NCBI GenBank assembly: GCA_028681135.1
Contig: JAQUJC010000027.1
Coordinates: forward strand, 1-40,552
Direction of reading: 5' to 3'
Origin: Kiritimatiellia bacterium
GTDB taxonomy: Bacteria; Verrucomicrobiota; Kiritimatiellia; CAIQIC01; Lenti-01
Length of the DNA: 40,552 nt
Every line of letters begins with the position of its first letter. The stretch's first letter is position 1. The translations under genes and the position numbers were made by a program. The notes under the pieces are model-generated. The model was not told where the DNA came from. It saw only the letters and a program-made list of their open reading frames with translations, and searched no databases. Shown here in pieces: positions 7,468 through 16,363 of this stretch.

Positions 7468-8140
7468 GTGTCTTCTTCGCCTTTGTCCCGGTTTTGCCGA
7501 CAGAGGGACACACGTCTGCCACCGGACACCCGTCACAATCGGGCTTACGCGCACGGCAGCAGCGCCGTCCGTGGAAGACCATGACATGCGACCAATGAGT
7601 CCACTCATTTTCTGGCACAATTTTCTGCAAAGCGCGCTCGATTTGGGTCGCGTCGGATATGTCTTTCACGAATCCGAGCCGATTGGAGAGCCGGATGAAA
7701 TGGGTATCGACCACCAAGCCGGGCTGCCCAAACACGGTGGCCACCAGCAAATTGGCGGTTTTGCGCCCAATGCCCGGCAAGGTCACCAGTGTATCGAATT
7801 GATCAGGCAATGCCCCGTTGAATTCCGCATCCAGTCGCGCCATCAGCGCGCGGACATTCTTGGCTTTGTTGCGAAAAAAACCGGTGGAATGGAATTCCCG
7901 TTCCAAAATTTGCGGTGGTATTTGGGCCCAGTCACGGGCGGTGCGATACTTTTTAAACAGCGCAGGCGTGACCATGTTGACGCGTCGATCCGTGCATTGG
8001 GCCGAGAGAATGGTGGCCACTGTCAGTTCCAGCGGGGTCGACCAATTCAATTCACATTTGGCGTCGGGGTAGGTTTTTTTTAGCCGCCGCAGGATGGTTG
8101 CAGCCCGCGCTTTTTTTTGCGCCATCGATTCACGCGCCAT
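7454..8140 (-). CDS. nth: Endonuclease III (DNA glycosylase/AP lyase)
   Basis: A 228-residue base-excision repair enzyme that removes oxidised pyrimidines and cleaves at AP sites. It has the helix-hairpin-helix LPGIGRKTANLLV with the catalytic lysine, the VDTHFIRLSNR segment with the catalytic aspartate, and a C-terminal [4Fe-4S] cluster motif C-x6-C-x2-C-x5-C (CRARKPDCDGCPVADVC). ATG 8140 is chosen because GGAGG lies 9 nt upstream, inside the end of the preceding gene; ATG 8125 is the alternative. It sits between the CpXC gene and murJ in one minus-strand operon. Confidence 0.95.
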   Translation of the reverse strand: MARESMAQKKARAATILRRLKKTYPDAKCELNWSTPLELTVATILSAQCTDRRVNMVTPALFKKYRTARDWAQIPPQILEREFHSTGFFRNKAKNVRALMARLDAEFNGALPDQFDTLVTLPGIGRKTANLLVATVFGQPGLVVDTHFIRLSNRLGFVKDISDATQIERALQKIVPENEWTHWSHVMVFHGRRCCRARKPDCDGCPVADVCPSVGKTGTKAKKTREKP

Positions 8141-8144
8141 GCGC

Positions 8145-8837
8145 TTATGCCTCCGCCTGATCCTGCAAAAAGCGCAACCGTCCATTGAAATAGGGCCCCG
8201 GGAATTGCTCTTCCAGCAGCGCATATTGCTCGTGGGAATCGAACATATTCACCAGCGCCTCGTAATCTGCGCGCGCAAAGTTCAGCACGGCTTCCAGTTT
8301 GCGGGTTCCCCGATCCTGCACCACAAAACAGAGCTGGTCGTCGGTCGAATCCTGGGCGTTGAATAACAGCGACTTCTGCCCCGCCGGTAACTTGCCCGAA
8401 TTTTGTTGGTACATCATGTACTTGATATGCTCGATCAGGCGCGCATCCAGTCCTTCTTCCAGCAGGAAGAGGCGCTCGACCAGTTCGCTCCACTCGAGCA
8501 CCAAATGGACCTCGGGCGGTTCGATCTCCGGCGGCAACAGGCGCCCCAATTCGGCGATGCCTGAGATGAAGTCCGCTTCCACCTCCGCCCGCGTTCGTCC
8601 TCCCACCAGCGGGTCGCAATGGATGAGGATATCTTCGGCGCGGTGGCGATAGACCACCGGTTTATCGATGCGAAAATCCTTGGCACACCCCGGGCATTGC
8701 ACCCGGTTGATGCGGTTGGTTAGCATGTGTTCCCGGAGACTGGGGGTTTCGTCAATATCCAAAACATCCCACAGCTCCACTTCCTGCGCCTGTCCACAGA
8801 ACGGACAGGCAATTTGATGTTGGCTGGTGTTCGACAT
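8145..8837 (-). CDS. CpXC domain protein
   Basis: A 230-residue cytoplasmic protein with two CPxC pairs, CPFC at 11-14 and CPGC at 48-51, as in the CpXC family, where they probably form a zinc ribbon. The rest is acidic and helical (LLPPEIEPPEVHLVLEWSEL, VERLFLLEEGLDARLIEHIK). The family's function is not known. It ends 4 nt before the nth start and carries the nth ribosome binding site, so the two are co-transcribed. Confidence 0.82.
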   Translation of the reverse strand: MSNTSQHQIACPFCGQAQEVELWDVLDIDETPSLREHMLTNRINRVQCPGCAKDFRIDKPVVYRHRAEDILIHCDPLVGGRTRAEVEADFISGIAELGRLLPPEIEPPEVHLVLEWSELVERLFLLEEGLDARLIEHIKYMMYQQNSGKLPAGQKSLLFNAQDSTDDQLCFVVQDRGTRKLEAVLNFARADYEALVNMFDSHEQYALLEEQFPGPYFNGRLRFLQDQAEA

Positions 8838-8902
8838 AGGCCAGGCATCATCCCGCCCCTACCTCAAAAAATCAATGCCGAACCATTTGGCATCGTGCTC
8901 AA

Positions 8903-9051
8903 GGGCGCATCTGCGATTTAGTGCAAGATTATTTGCCATGCTCAACGCTCGGCTCACCCGGGACGGTTCGCCCTACCGGGCGGAAATGTGCGTCATGGGT
9001 AGGGCGAATCGTCCCGATGAGCCGCTCTTCTACCGAATCGCAGATACGCCC
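8903..9051. repeat. 149-bp fold-back element with two nested inverted repeats
   Basis: The outer arms 8903-8918 and 9036-9051 are 16-bp inverted repeats with one mismatch (GGGCGCATCTGCGATT). The inner arms 8950-8977 and 8998-9024 pair over about 27 bp with two mismatches and one bulge. The 20-nt loop is 8978-8997. It fills most of the gap between two minus-strand genes. No coding frame is evident. It could be a MITE or REP-like element, a strong terminator, or a structured RNA. Confidence 0.7.
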
Positions 9052-9056
9052 TGCGC

Positions 9057-9740
9057 TCAGGGGGAGGGCACGATCTGGCCGGGCGCATAAGTCTGCATCA
9101 GGCGCAGGAAGACCGGTTCATATTCGTCGTAGAGTTCGGGGGGGACGCTGAACTGCACATGATGCGCCAGATTGCCGGTCAGAAAATCCAGCAGCAGGAC
9201 TTTGTTTTTGAAAAGCTGGGCGGAGCGTTTCACCGCACGATACGGCCCCACATAGGCGAATTCCATGGGCATGTGGGCGGACAGATTGCGTTCTACTCGC
9301 CGCAGATTCTCGATCAGGTGCTCAAAGGTGAGCCCATTGGTGACGACCACCTGAATGGCCATATCCATGCCGTAGGGCCCTTGAAAGACCACATTGAAGG
9401 GCGAATCGGGCGTCTTGCGCAGGGTCGTCCAATGGCGTGGCGGCACCAGACTGAACAGGCCCGAGGCATCCACATAGCGCTCCCCGTCCAGTCCGTCGGC
9501 GATATCGGCGGCATCGCCTTTGCGCGCCTCCCAACCCGTGCGCTGAAAGCGGACCAGACGGCTCGATATGTGGCGCATATCGGCCAGCAATGCCACCAGC
9601 ATCACCGCCCCCAAGACCCAAAACGCCCAGCGGATCCGACTCTTTCGCGCTTCCTGGCGTTGCTTTTCGGCGCGGGCCCGCAACCGGGCGCGGGCGCGGA
9701 AGGCCTCCAATTCTTTGGAAGTTGGCTGTCGCGATGCCAT
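9057..9740 (-). CDS. Single-pass membrane protein of unknown function
   Basis: A 227-residue protein: a highly basic helical N-terminus (AFRARARLRARAEKQRQEAR), one membrane helix at about 36-54 (WAFWVLGAVMLVALLADM), and an extracytoplasmic domain of about 170 residues with LFSLVPPRHWTTLRKTPDSP, NVVFQGPYGMDMAIQVVVTN and HHVQFSVPPELYDEYEPVFL. The outer part recalls PsbP/Mog1-like folds used for small lipid-associated proteins, but this is only an impression. It starts 2 nt after the stop of the upstream membrane protein gene, so they are coupled. Confidence 0.72.
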   Translation of the reverse strand: MASRQPTSKELEAFRARARLRARAEKQRQEARKSRIRWAFWVLGAVMLVALLADMRHISSRLVRFQRTGWEARKGDAADIADGLDGERYVDASGLFSLVPPRHWTTLRKTPDSPFNVVFQGPYGMDMAIQVVVTNGLTFEHLIENLRRVERNLSAHMPMEFAYVGPYRAVKRSAQLFKNKVLLLDFLTGNLAHHVQFSVPPELYDEYEPVFLRLMQTYAPGQIVPSP

Positions 9741-9742
9741 GA

Positions 9743-10735
<993 letters not shown>

Positions 10736-10756
10736 GCGCTGCCCCTCTTCGACCGC

Positions 10757-11113
10757 CTACAGGATCGCAGCCGCCTGCATGGCCTCCTCGACAGTAGGAT
10801 ACAGCCGAACCAGCTTGCTCATCCCCAGTAATTCAATCGTCTTGGTAATCCGCCGATTCAGACCGGCAATGCCAAAAAACGACAACGTTTGGATGGCGAT
10901 GCGCTGGTAACGGCCCAATAAAGCCAGGCCTTTGCTGTTGACATAGCTCAGGTGCTCACAGTCCAGGACAATGTGAACACCCGGCGTATTCACTAAGGGG
11001 TCCAAGAGTGCCTTGAACTGTTCATGCGTCATGGAATCCAGTGGTCCAGATACATGGATCAGTTGGACTCCATCGCGATTCTCGATTTGGGTCGTTAGAA
11101 CAGCCTCGGCCAT
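10757..11113 (-). CDS. STAS-domain protein (anti-sigma-factor antagonist type), copy 1
   Basis: A 118-residue stand-alone STAS domain. Family marks are GPLDSMTHEQFKALLDPLV, then HIVLDCEHLSYVNSKGLALL, with Ser60 in the NSKG loop where SpoIIAA-like proteins are phosphorylated. Such proteins switch partner binding according to phosphorylation by a serine kinase; no kinase or phosphatase is in this window. Two paralogues of identical length follow upstream on the same strand. AAGGAG lies about 11 nt before the ATG. It begins the transcript that includes the two membrane protein genes. Confidence 0.92.
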   Translation of the reverse strand: MAEAVLTTQIENRDGVQLIHVSGPLDSMTHEQFKALLDPLVNTPGVHIVLDCEHLSYVNSKGLALLGRYQRIAIQTLSFFGIAGLNRRITKTIELLGMSKLVRLYPTVEEAMQAAAIL

Positions 11114-11168
11114 GATCGTCTGGTCTCCTTAGATCAATGCTTGGAGGAGTGAACCTTCAAGCGTGTTC

Positions 11169-11179
11169 ACTGTAGCCTA
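11169..11179 (-). promoter_or_regulatory. Conserved upstream motif TAGGCTACAGT of STAS copy 1
   Basis: On the minus strand TAGGCTACAGT lies 55 nt before the ATG of the STAS gene at 10757-11113. STAS copy 2 has TAGGATACAGT at the same distance. Shared promoter or operator is inferred. An inverted repeat AGTGAAC/GTTCACT (11148-11154 with 11165-11171) overlaps it. Confidence 0.45.
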
Positions 11180-11254
11180 TGCAACAAGGGGAACGCAATC
11201 ATGAAATCACCTCATGAAATATCTTGGTGCACGGCATTTCTCTCGCAGAAAATC

Positions 11255-11611
11255 CTACAGTTTTACGGCTGCACTGCACGCCTCTTCGACACTGGGATAA
11301 AGGCGCACCAGTTTGGTCATGCCCAGCAGCTCGATGGCCTTGAGAATGCGCGGATTGAGGCCAGCGATGCCCAAAAACGCAAGACTCGAGGATAAGGTGC
11401 GCTGATAGCGCGCCAGCAGAGTCAGCCCGCGACTGTTGACATATTGGAGTCCAGTGCAATCCAGTACAATGCGGGCATGTGGCTTGTTCACGAGCGGATC
11501 GAGATAGTCACGAAACTGATCGTGTGTCACGGAATCCAACGGTCCCACCACACGAATCAGAGAAATTCCTTCCTGATCTTCCTGTTCCAGAGTCAACAAC
11601 GCATTTGTCAT
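11255..11611 (-). CDS. STAS-domain protein, copy 2
   Basis: A 118-residue STAS protein closely similar to its neighbours: GPLDSVTHDQFRDYLDPLVN, then RIVLDCTGLQYVNSRGLTLL with Ser60, then LAFLGIAGLNPRILKAIELL and GMTKLVRLYPSVEEA. A GGGAGG ribosome binding site precedes the ATG by 8 nt. The 141-bp gap to copy 1 and its own upstream motif suggest a separate promoter rather than one tight operon. The partner is unknown. Confidence 0.92.
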   Translation of the reverse strand: MTNALLTLEQEDQEGISLIRVVGPLDSVTHDQFRDYLDPLVNKPHARIVLDCTGLQYVNSRGLTLLARYQRTLSSSLAFLGIAGLNPRILKAIELLGMTKLVRLYPSVEEACSAAVKL

Positions 11612-11665
11612 CTGATTGACCTCCCGGCACCATCATCATGCCTGTTTTTCGTCTGACTGATTGTT

Positions 11666-11676
11666 ACTGTATCCTA
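11666..11676 (-). promoter_or_regulatory. Conserved upstream motif TAGGATACAGT of STAS copy 2
   Basis: The minus-strand TAGGATACAGT begins 54-55 nt before the ATG of STAS copy 2, matching ten of eleven bases and the position of the motif before copy 1. STAS copy 3 has only the core TAGGAT (12189-12194), 48 nt before its ATG. It may include a -10 element. Confidence 0.45.
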
Positions 11677-11783
11677 GACGCGGATGCCATTCAACCGGTA
11701 AATCCAGCCCCCCCCCTCCCCTCAGCACAAACATGTCTGTACGCTGCTTCTAAAACGCCCCCGTGAACGTGAACAAGGCGGTC

Positions 11784-12140
11784 TTACAAGGCTTCCGCCA
11801 CCGCCATCGCCTCTTCAACCGTGGGGTGCCAGCACAGCAGTTGCTCCATGCCCAGCAACTTGATTCCTTTGAGGGTCCGCGAATTTAGCCCCGAAATCCC
11901 GAGAAACGAAAAGGCCTGCCTGACAGCCCGCTGGTAGCGAACCAACAACATGAGGCCGCGACTGTTCACATACGACAAGTCCTGACAATCCAGCACAATT
12001 CGTACACGTGCTTCGTTTAGCAATGGATCCATGTACGCCTTAAACTGATCGATGGTCATCGAATCCAGCGGGCCCGAAACATGAATCAAGCGGACGCCGT
12101 TGCAGTCTTCAGATGTCAGGCTCAGGGTGGATTTAGGCAT
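11784..12140 (-). CDS. STAS-domain protein, copy 3
   Basis: A 118-residue STAS protein: GPLDSMTIDQFKAYMDPLLN, then RIVLDCQDLSYVNSRGLMLL with Ser60, then FSFLGISGLNSRTLKGIKLL. It diverges most near the C-terminus (GMEQLLCWHPTVEEAMAVAE instead of SKLVRLYPTVEEA). AAGGAG lies 8-9 nt upstream of the ATG. A small hairpin CCCCG/CGGGG (12164-12168 with 12173-12177) falls in its leader. As the outermost copy it has the longest upstream region. Confidence 0.92.
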   Translation of the reverse strand: MPKSTLSLTSEDCNGVRLIHVSGPLDSMTIDQFKAYMDPLLNEARVRIVLDCQDLSYVNSRGLMLLVRYQRAVRQAFSFLGISGLNSRTLKGIKLLGMEQLLCWHPTVEEAMAVAEAL

Positions 12141-12241
12141 GGAGTGATCTCCTTAACACAGTACCCCGTATTCGGGGGAATGGACGCAATCCTAACACGA
12201 ATTTAATATATGCAGATCGGCTCAGCAGCGCAAGTGTTAAT

Positions 12242-12254
12242 CCCCCCCCCCCCT
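12242..12254. repeat. Poly-C run, 13 bases, followed by T7
   Basis: C13 directly followed by seven T, in the gap upstream of STAS copy 3. The left flank AAGTGTTAAT resembles that of the C10 run at 5267-5276. Confidence 0.8.
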
Positions 12255-12321
12255 TTTTTTTCCTTTTCCACAGCATGGAAATAGTTCTTCCACAGCATGG
12301 GAAACGCGCACCCCATTTTAT

Positions 12322-12425
12322 CGGACTTTATAAACTCCGATATTTTTAGGTGATCAGGCCTTTTATCAATCGCCAATATTGACAGGGGTTATAGAGATAA
12401 TTTATAACGGACTTTATAAACTCCG
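12322..12425. repeat. Pair of direct repeats, each an imperfect palindrome
   Basis: The unit CGGACTTTATAAACTCCG occurs at 12322-12339 and 12408-12425, with identical ATATTTT after each. Each unit is self-complementary except one base pair. Two identical palindromes about eight helical turns apart are typical of a dimeric regulator's operators, but no regulator gene is adjacent. Confidence 0.7.
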
Positions 12426-12507
12426 ATATTTTGATTTACTATTCACGGCTTGTAATCCGGGCCCTTGTGTTTTCCCGCGGCCGTGTGAATGATCCAGGCG
12501 AACCGGG

Positions 12508-14769
12508 TCAGGGCACGGTCAGATGCTTGCGATAGACCACGGTCCTGCCGTTCACGGGCCAGTCCCCCCCGGGGCGGATGCCAAGGGCGTGGGACACCAT
12601 GCCCAGGTAGGGCTCGGGCTCAACCCAGATGAATGGTTCTTCCGGCGGCCCCTTGACCCCCGTTCCGCCCAGGACGGGCCAGGCCGAGTCGTCGAAATCG
12701 ACCGCCGCCCAGTCGCCAACCGGATCGAAAGCATAGGTCCATGTGCGGGGGTCCGTGCCCACCATCCAGTCCTTTCCGCGCAATGCCAGCAGTACCCAAT
12801 CGGGATAGCGCTGTCGGGGAGTTTGGATCGCCAGAACATGCTCACCGGGCGGCAGGTCCACCACGGCGGCCTCCACCCGTTCTGGGCTCCCGGCCTGCAT
12901 CACCTCGCGGCCATCAATAAATAGCTTGGCCGGCATATTGGCATAAAACACCCCCAGGGCCAGGCCCTCGTCACGATGACGGCGAATACGCTCCGCTGCG
13001 GTCCGCACCTTCTCATCGGGGTTCTGCAAAAAACGTGGCAGGGGATCGGGTCCGCCCAGTTTTTCTTCCAGCAGCGCCAGGCGGAACTCCAACATTTGGC
13101 GCACTCCGGGCGGATACTGCGCGCCGTGGCGTCGCAGACGCTGCGCGAGTTCATCACGCGCTCCCTGCCAGTCGCCCAAGCGCTCGTGGTTCCAAATGGC
13201 GGTCATGACCACCCCCGCATCCAGACGCCGGTCCTGGGGGGTTGCCCGATCTTCGGACCGCAGCCGCATCGTGTCCGCGGTTTGCGGGCGGTCTAGATAG
13301 GTCCAGCTCACGCTTTCAAAAAAGGCCTGGCTGGCATGGTCCGGCCCGCGCTCGAACTCCATGCTTACGAACGCGTCGAATCGCGATGGATCCATGGGAT
13401 GCACCCGATACTGCACGGTCCGGAAGGGCTCCTTAACGAATAAGCCGTGCGTGGGGCCGGCCATCACGTTTTGGTAGTACCAGCCTCCGTTAAAATAGTC
13501 CTCCAGTCCCGTCCCGAGCCAGCCGGGCGTCTTCTCCCGGTCTTTGCGGATGCTCTCGTCCCCCTCCAAGACCCAATACGAACCGTCCAGTGCCACCACC
13601 GAGAGCAGGCAACCCACAAACTTGCCGCGTCCCTGCGTCTGCAAAATAAGATGCGGTCGCCCGACATCGTTGGGTGTCGTGCGTCGCCAGTTCGCATGAA
13701 AATAGCCTAATGGATCGATGGGCGATTCCTCTCGTGGCTGCACCCAGACACGAACCGCCACTGGCGCCGGCGGGATACGTCCTGCCACCAGCCGGATATC
13801 CGCCGATTGGGCAATGGGCATCGGGAACGCGCAGAAGAGCGCCTCCTCTTCCATGCCGAAATACAGCGATTGCGCCCGCACCCGTCGCCAGGGCATGCCG
13901 CACAGATCGCCTAACGGCACGTTTACGCTGTCGTTGGTCGCCCCATCATAACGGATGACCACTCTCCAGTCGCGTAGGAGTGCATCGCGGCGGTCCGCTG
14001 GGATTTGAGCCCACTCGGGTTCAAATTCGATCCGGTGGATCACCGCAGGGCCATCGATTTGAATGCCGTTCTTCCAGTCAGTGAGCGTGACAGCTTGTTG
14101 CTCGCCCACCTCCGGCAGGCGGTTGGCTGCCCAGACGGTGCGGGCCTGGTCCAGCGAGGCGACATCGCGTTCCGGTAATGGCCAGGTAAAGGTCTCCACC
14201 GGCGTACGCCGGGGCAGACGCGACTCCGATATCTGGTAATACACCTTGCGCGGGGCACCGTTGTCTTCGGGGGGGCCTTCTTCGCATTCGATTCGCAGGC
14301 TTTTTTTGTACGGCAGCGGCACAAACGAATACCAGCAGTAATTGTTGTATTCTGCCAGCGGCGCGATGAATGGTGCCATCTTGCCACCGAACAATTCCTT
14401 GATGTCCCCCTCCAGCCGGGGGGTGGTCTCGCCATCAAAATAGAATCGGAAGCGATGCGGATGGCCATCCTTGGCCCCTGTGAACCAGACCCGGCTGACA
14501 AATCCCGGGCCCTTGAGGTCTACCAGCACCTTCCAGCCCGGTGTCTGGCTGTCGCGCAGAAATGTGCCATAATCGTCATTTCCGCCCGTACGGTCATACG
14601 ACGAGTGCAAGGTGGTGTCGTCCTGATCCAGGCGCGCCAGCCAGAGCGGATCCGCCAGCCGCTCCGCCAGCGTCGCCACCGTCACCGGCGGCCCCGCCGG
14701 TGTGCGACCGCAGCCTGCCACTGCCCCGCCAATCGCCAGCACCCCCAGAATCCGCCAAAGTTGTTTCAT
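12508..14769 (-). CDS. DUF2961 family lipoprotein (glycoside hydrolase family 172-like)
   Basis: A 753-residue lipoprotein with lipobox AVAGC (lipidated Cys20). The family hallmark GTGLEDYFNGGWYY (about 419-432) is present; DUF2961 members with known activity are GH172 exo-acting enzymes on fructofuranosides or arabinofuranosides. Other family segments are WKVLVDLKGPGFVSRVWFTG (near 80-99), YNNYCWYSFVPLPYKKSLRI and FDAFVSMEFERGPDHASQAF. The C-terminal part holds a helical stretch and a galactose-binding-like region with VDFDDSAWPVLGG. The substrate here is unknown. It stands alone, divergent from the surface-sugar operon 62 bp away, so a shared promoter region is possible. Confidence 0.87.
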   Translation of the reverse strand: MKQLWRILGVLAIGGAVAGCGRTPAGPPVTVATLAERLADPLWLARLDQDDTTLHSSYDRTGGNDDYGTFLRDSQTPGWKVLVDLKGPGFVSRVWFTGAKDGHPHRFRFYFDGETTPRLEGDIKELFGGKMAPFIAPLAEYNNYCWYSFVPLPYKKSLRIECEEGPPEDNGAPRKVYYQISESRLPRRTPVETFTWPLPERDVASLDQARTVWAANRLPEVGEQQAVTLTDWKNGIQIDGPAVIHRIEFEPEWAQIPADRRDALLRDWRVVIRYDGATNDSVNVPLGDLCGMPWRRVRAQSLYFGMEEEALFCAFPMPIAQSADIRLVAGRIPPAPVAVRVWVQPREESPIDPLGYFHANWRRTTPNDVGRPHLILQTQGRGKFVGCLLSVVALDGSYWVLEGDESIRKDREKTPGWLGTGLEDYFNGGWYYQNVMAGPTHGLFVKEPFRTVQYRVHPMDPSRFDAFVSMEFERGPDHASQAFFESVSWTYLDRPQTADTMRLRSEDRATPQDRRLDAGVVMTAIWNHERLGDWQGARDELAQRLRRHGAQYPPGVRQMLEFRLALLEEKLGGPDPLPRFLQNPDEKVRTAAERIRRHRDEGLALGVFYANMPAKLFIDGREVMQAGSPERVEAAVVDLPPGEHVLAIQTPRQRYPDWVLLALRGKDWMVGTDPRTWTYAFDPVGDWAAVDFDDSAWPVLGGTGVKGPPEEPFIWVEPEPYLGMVSHALGIRPGGDWPVNGRTVVYRKHLTVP

Positions 14770-14831
14770 TTATCGCATCCGTTCGGTAAAGTGCCCACTG
14801 AAGACTACTCAGCATTGTTGATTGGCGACTT

Positions 14832-15821
14832 ATGTCAAACAAGTTTAATCCATCCCATATGTTGTCGGACAAACCGCTGTTCCAGCGCATACTCGTTACC
14901 GGCAGCACGGGCTTTCTGGGACACCATGTGATGCCCCGCCTCCGTGCGGCGTTTCCCGACGCCGAGTTGATTGGGTTAGGCCGCCGCGACTTCGACCTGC
15001 TCGAACCCGGTGCCCCTGCAACCATGCTCCGCCAGATACAGCCCGATTGCGTCGTGCATATGGCCGCCAAATCCGGCGGCATCATCACCAACAAAAAGTG
15101 CCCCGCCGATTTTTTCTACGATAACCTCGCCATGAATCTTCACGTCTTTCACGAATCGTGGCGGGCGGGGGTGAAGAAGTTCGTCACCTTCATGGGCGGG
15201 TGCTCCTATCCCTCCGACGCCCGCTCGCCGATTGGCGAAGATCAAATGTGGGCCGGCTATCCGCAAATCGAAAGTGCCGGCTATTCGGTTGCCAAAAAAA
15301 TGCTCCTCACCCAGTCGTGGGCCTATCGCGTTCAGCATGGCTTCAACTCGATCGTGCTTATTCCCGGTAATGTCTACGGCGAATGGGACAACTTTCGCCT
15401 CGAAGAAGCCCATGTCATCCCCGCGCTGATCCGCAAGTATGTCGAAGCGCAGGAACGCGGCGACCCCACCATTACCGCGTTCGGGTCCGGCCGCCCCACC
15501 CGCGATTTTGTCTATGCCGGCGATGTGGCCGCGACGGTTCCATGGTTTGTCCGCCACTACGACTCCAGCGAGCCGGTCAACATCTCGGCTGGCCGCCGCA
15601 TCTCCATTCGTGAACTGGCCGAGACCGTCAAAGCAACCACCGGGTTTACTGGCGATATCGTTTGGGACACCACGAAACCCGACGGCCAGATGGACAAAAT
15701 CTTTGATGTGACTCGCTTGAATGCCCTTGGTCTTTCCTGCGACACCCCACTGAAGGAAGGTCTGAGCTGTACCGTGGAGTGGTTCCGGAAGGCCCGCCAG
15801 GAAGGTGCGGTTCGGCTCTAA
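14832..15821 (+). CDS. GDP-L-fucose synthase-like NAD(P)-dependent epimerase/reductase
   Basis: A 329-residue extended short-chain dehydrogenase with nucleotide motif GSTGFLG, the active-site YSVAKK, and segments characteristic of GDP-fucose synthases: GGCSYPSDARSPIGED (with the cysteine in the place of the family's SSCIYP) and LIPGNVYGEWDNFRLEEAHV followed by IPALIRKYVEA, and GSGRPTRDFVYAGDV. The expected role is making a 6-deoxy nucleotide sugar. No GDP-mannose dehydratase (gmd) is in the window, so the substrate may differ. It is the first of five overlapping genes; ATG 14859 is an alternative start. Confidence 0.85.
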   Translation: MSNKFNPSHMLSDKPLFQRILVTGSTGFLGHHVMPRLRAAFPDAELIGLGRRDFDLLEPGAPATMLRQIQPDCVVHMAAKSGGIITNKKCPADFFYDNLAMNLHVFHESWRAGVKKFVTFMGGCSYPSDARSPIGEDQMWAGYPQIESAGYSVAKKMLLTQSWAYRVQHGFNSIVLIPGNVYGEWDNFRLEEAHVIPALIRKYVEAQERGDPTITAFGSGRPTRDFVYAGDVAATVPWFVRHYDSSEPVNISAGRRISIRELAETVKATTGFTGDIVWDTTKPDGQMDKIFDVTRLNALGLSCDTPLKEGLSCTVEWFRKARQEGAVRL

Positions 15822-16363
15822 TGCAGTCCAAAGCCGAAGTCATCAAAGCCGAACTGGCTGGAAAGCGAGTGCTCGATATTGGTGGGTGTGGGTTTGGCGC
15901 GGACAATGCCTACGAGCGCCAACTTCGAGAGGCGTGGGGTGTGGTCGCTTCCCGGACCACAGTGGACAGTTCCGACCATGCAGATATTTCGGTGGATATT
16001 AACCGTGAATGGCCGCCTTTGCCCGCCAATCAATGGGACATTACCACGGCGTTCGATATCCTGGAGCATCTCGAAAACCCAATCGCCGTGTTGCGTGCCA
16101 TTCCGACGGACCTGTTGCTCGTCAGTTTACCTAATGTGCTTTCGCCCTTTTGCCGCCGACTAGAAAAAATAGATTTACTGCACTTGTACAGCTTCACAGA
16201 TTACACGGCACGCACGCTGCTGACCACCGCCGGTTGGCAGATTGAACAACTGTATTACACCTTCGGTAAATGGTCCTGGGCAAGCCGCCTCATCAATACT
16301 GTTGGGTCCTTGTTTCCTGCCTGGGTAGGAACCGGTATCATGATCCATTGCAGGCGAAAATGA
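15821..16363 (+). CDS. SAM-dependent methyltransferase (class I)
   Basis: A 180-residue protein with motif I VLDIGGCGFG and a post-motif segment WDITTAFDILEHLENP, then LLLVSLPNVLSPFCRR, as in methyltransferase type-11/12 proteins in polysaccharide clusters. The start A of ATG is the last base of the preceding stop (TAATG), showing tight coupling. It probably methylates a sugar or lipid-linked intermediate of the same pathway; the acceptor is unknown. Confidence 0.82.
   Translation: MQSKAEVIKAELAGKRVLDIGGCGFGADNAYERQLREAWGVVASRTTVDSSDHADISVDINREWPPLPANQWDITTAFDILEHLENPIAVLRAIPTDLLLVSLPNVLSPFCRRLEKIDLLHLYSFTDYTARTLLTTAGWQIEQLYYTFGKWSWASRLINTVGSLFPAWVGTGIMIHCRRK

Larger units (their letters stand above)
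12141..12507. other. AT-rich intergenic region with duplicated near-palindromes and DnaA-box-like sites
   Basis: No gene is seen. From left: leader and promoter area of STAS copy 3, C13T7 at 12242-12261, and a duplicated TTCCACAGCATGG unit whose first copy begins TTTTCCACA (12264-12272) and whose second includes TCTTCCACA (12286-12294). Then come two copies of CGGACTTTATAAACTCCG at 12322-12339 and 12408-12425, each an 18-bp palindrome broken by one C:C pair, 86 bp apart and both followed by ATATTTT. The stretch from 12300 to 12460 is far richer in A/T than the genes. It could be a regulator-binding region or a replication-related site. Confidence 0.65.

Noticed and set aside
12242..12432. CRISPR array
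   Set aside because: Only two copies of the 18-mer, palindromic and 86 bp apart, with no regular spacers; no cas genes anywhere in the window.
12141..12507. Calling the AT-rich region an origin of replication
   Set aside because: Only one 9-mer close to a DnaA box on a strict view, no dnaA or dnaN nearby, and skew could not be computed; kept as a finding only.
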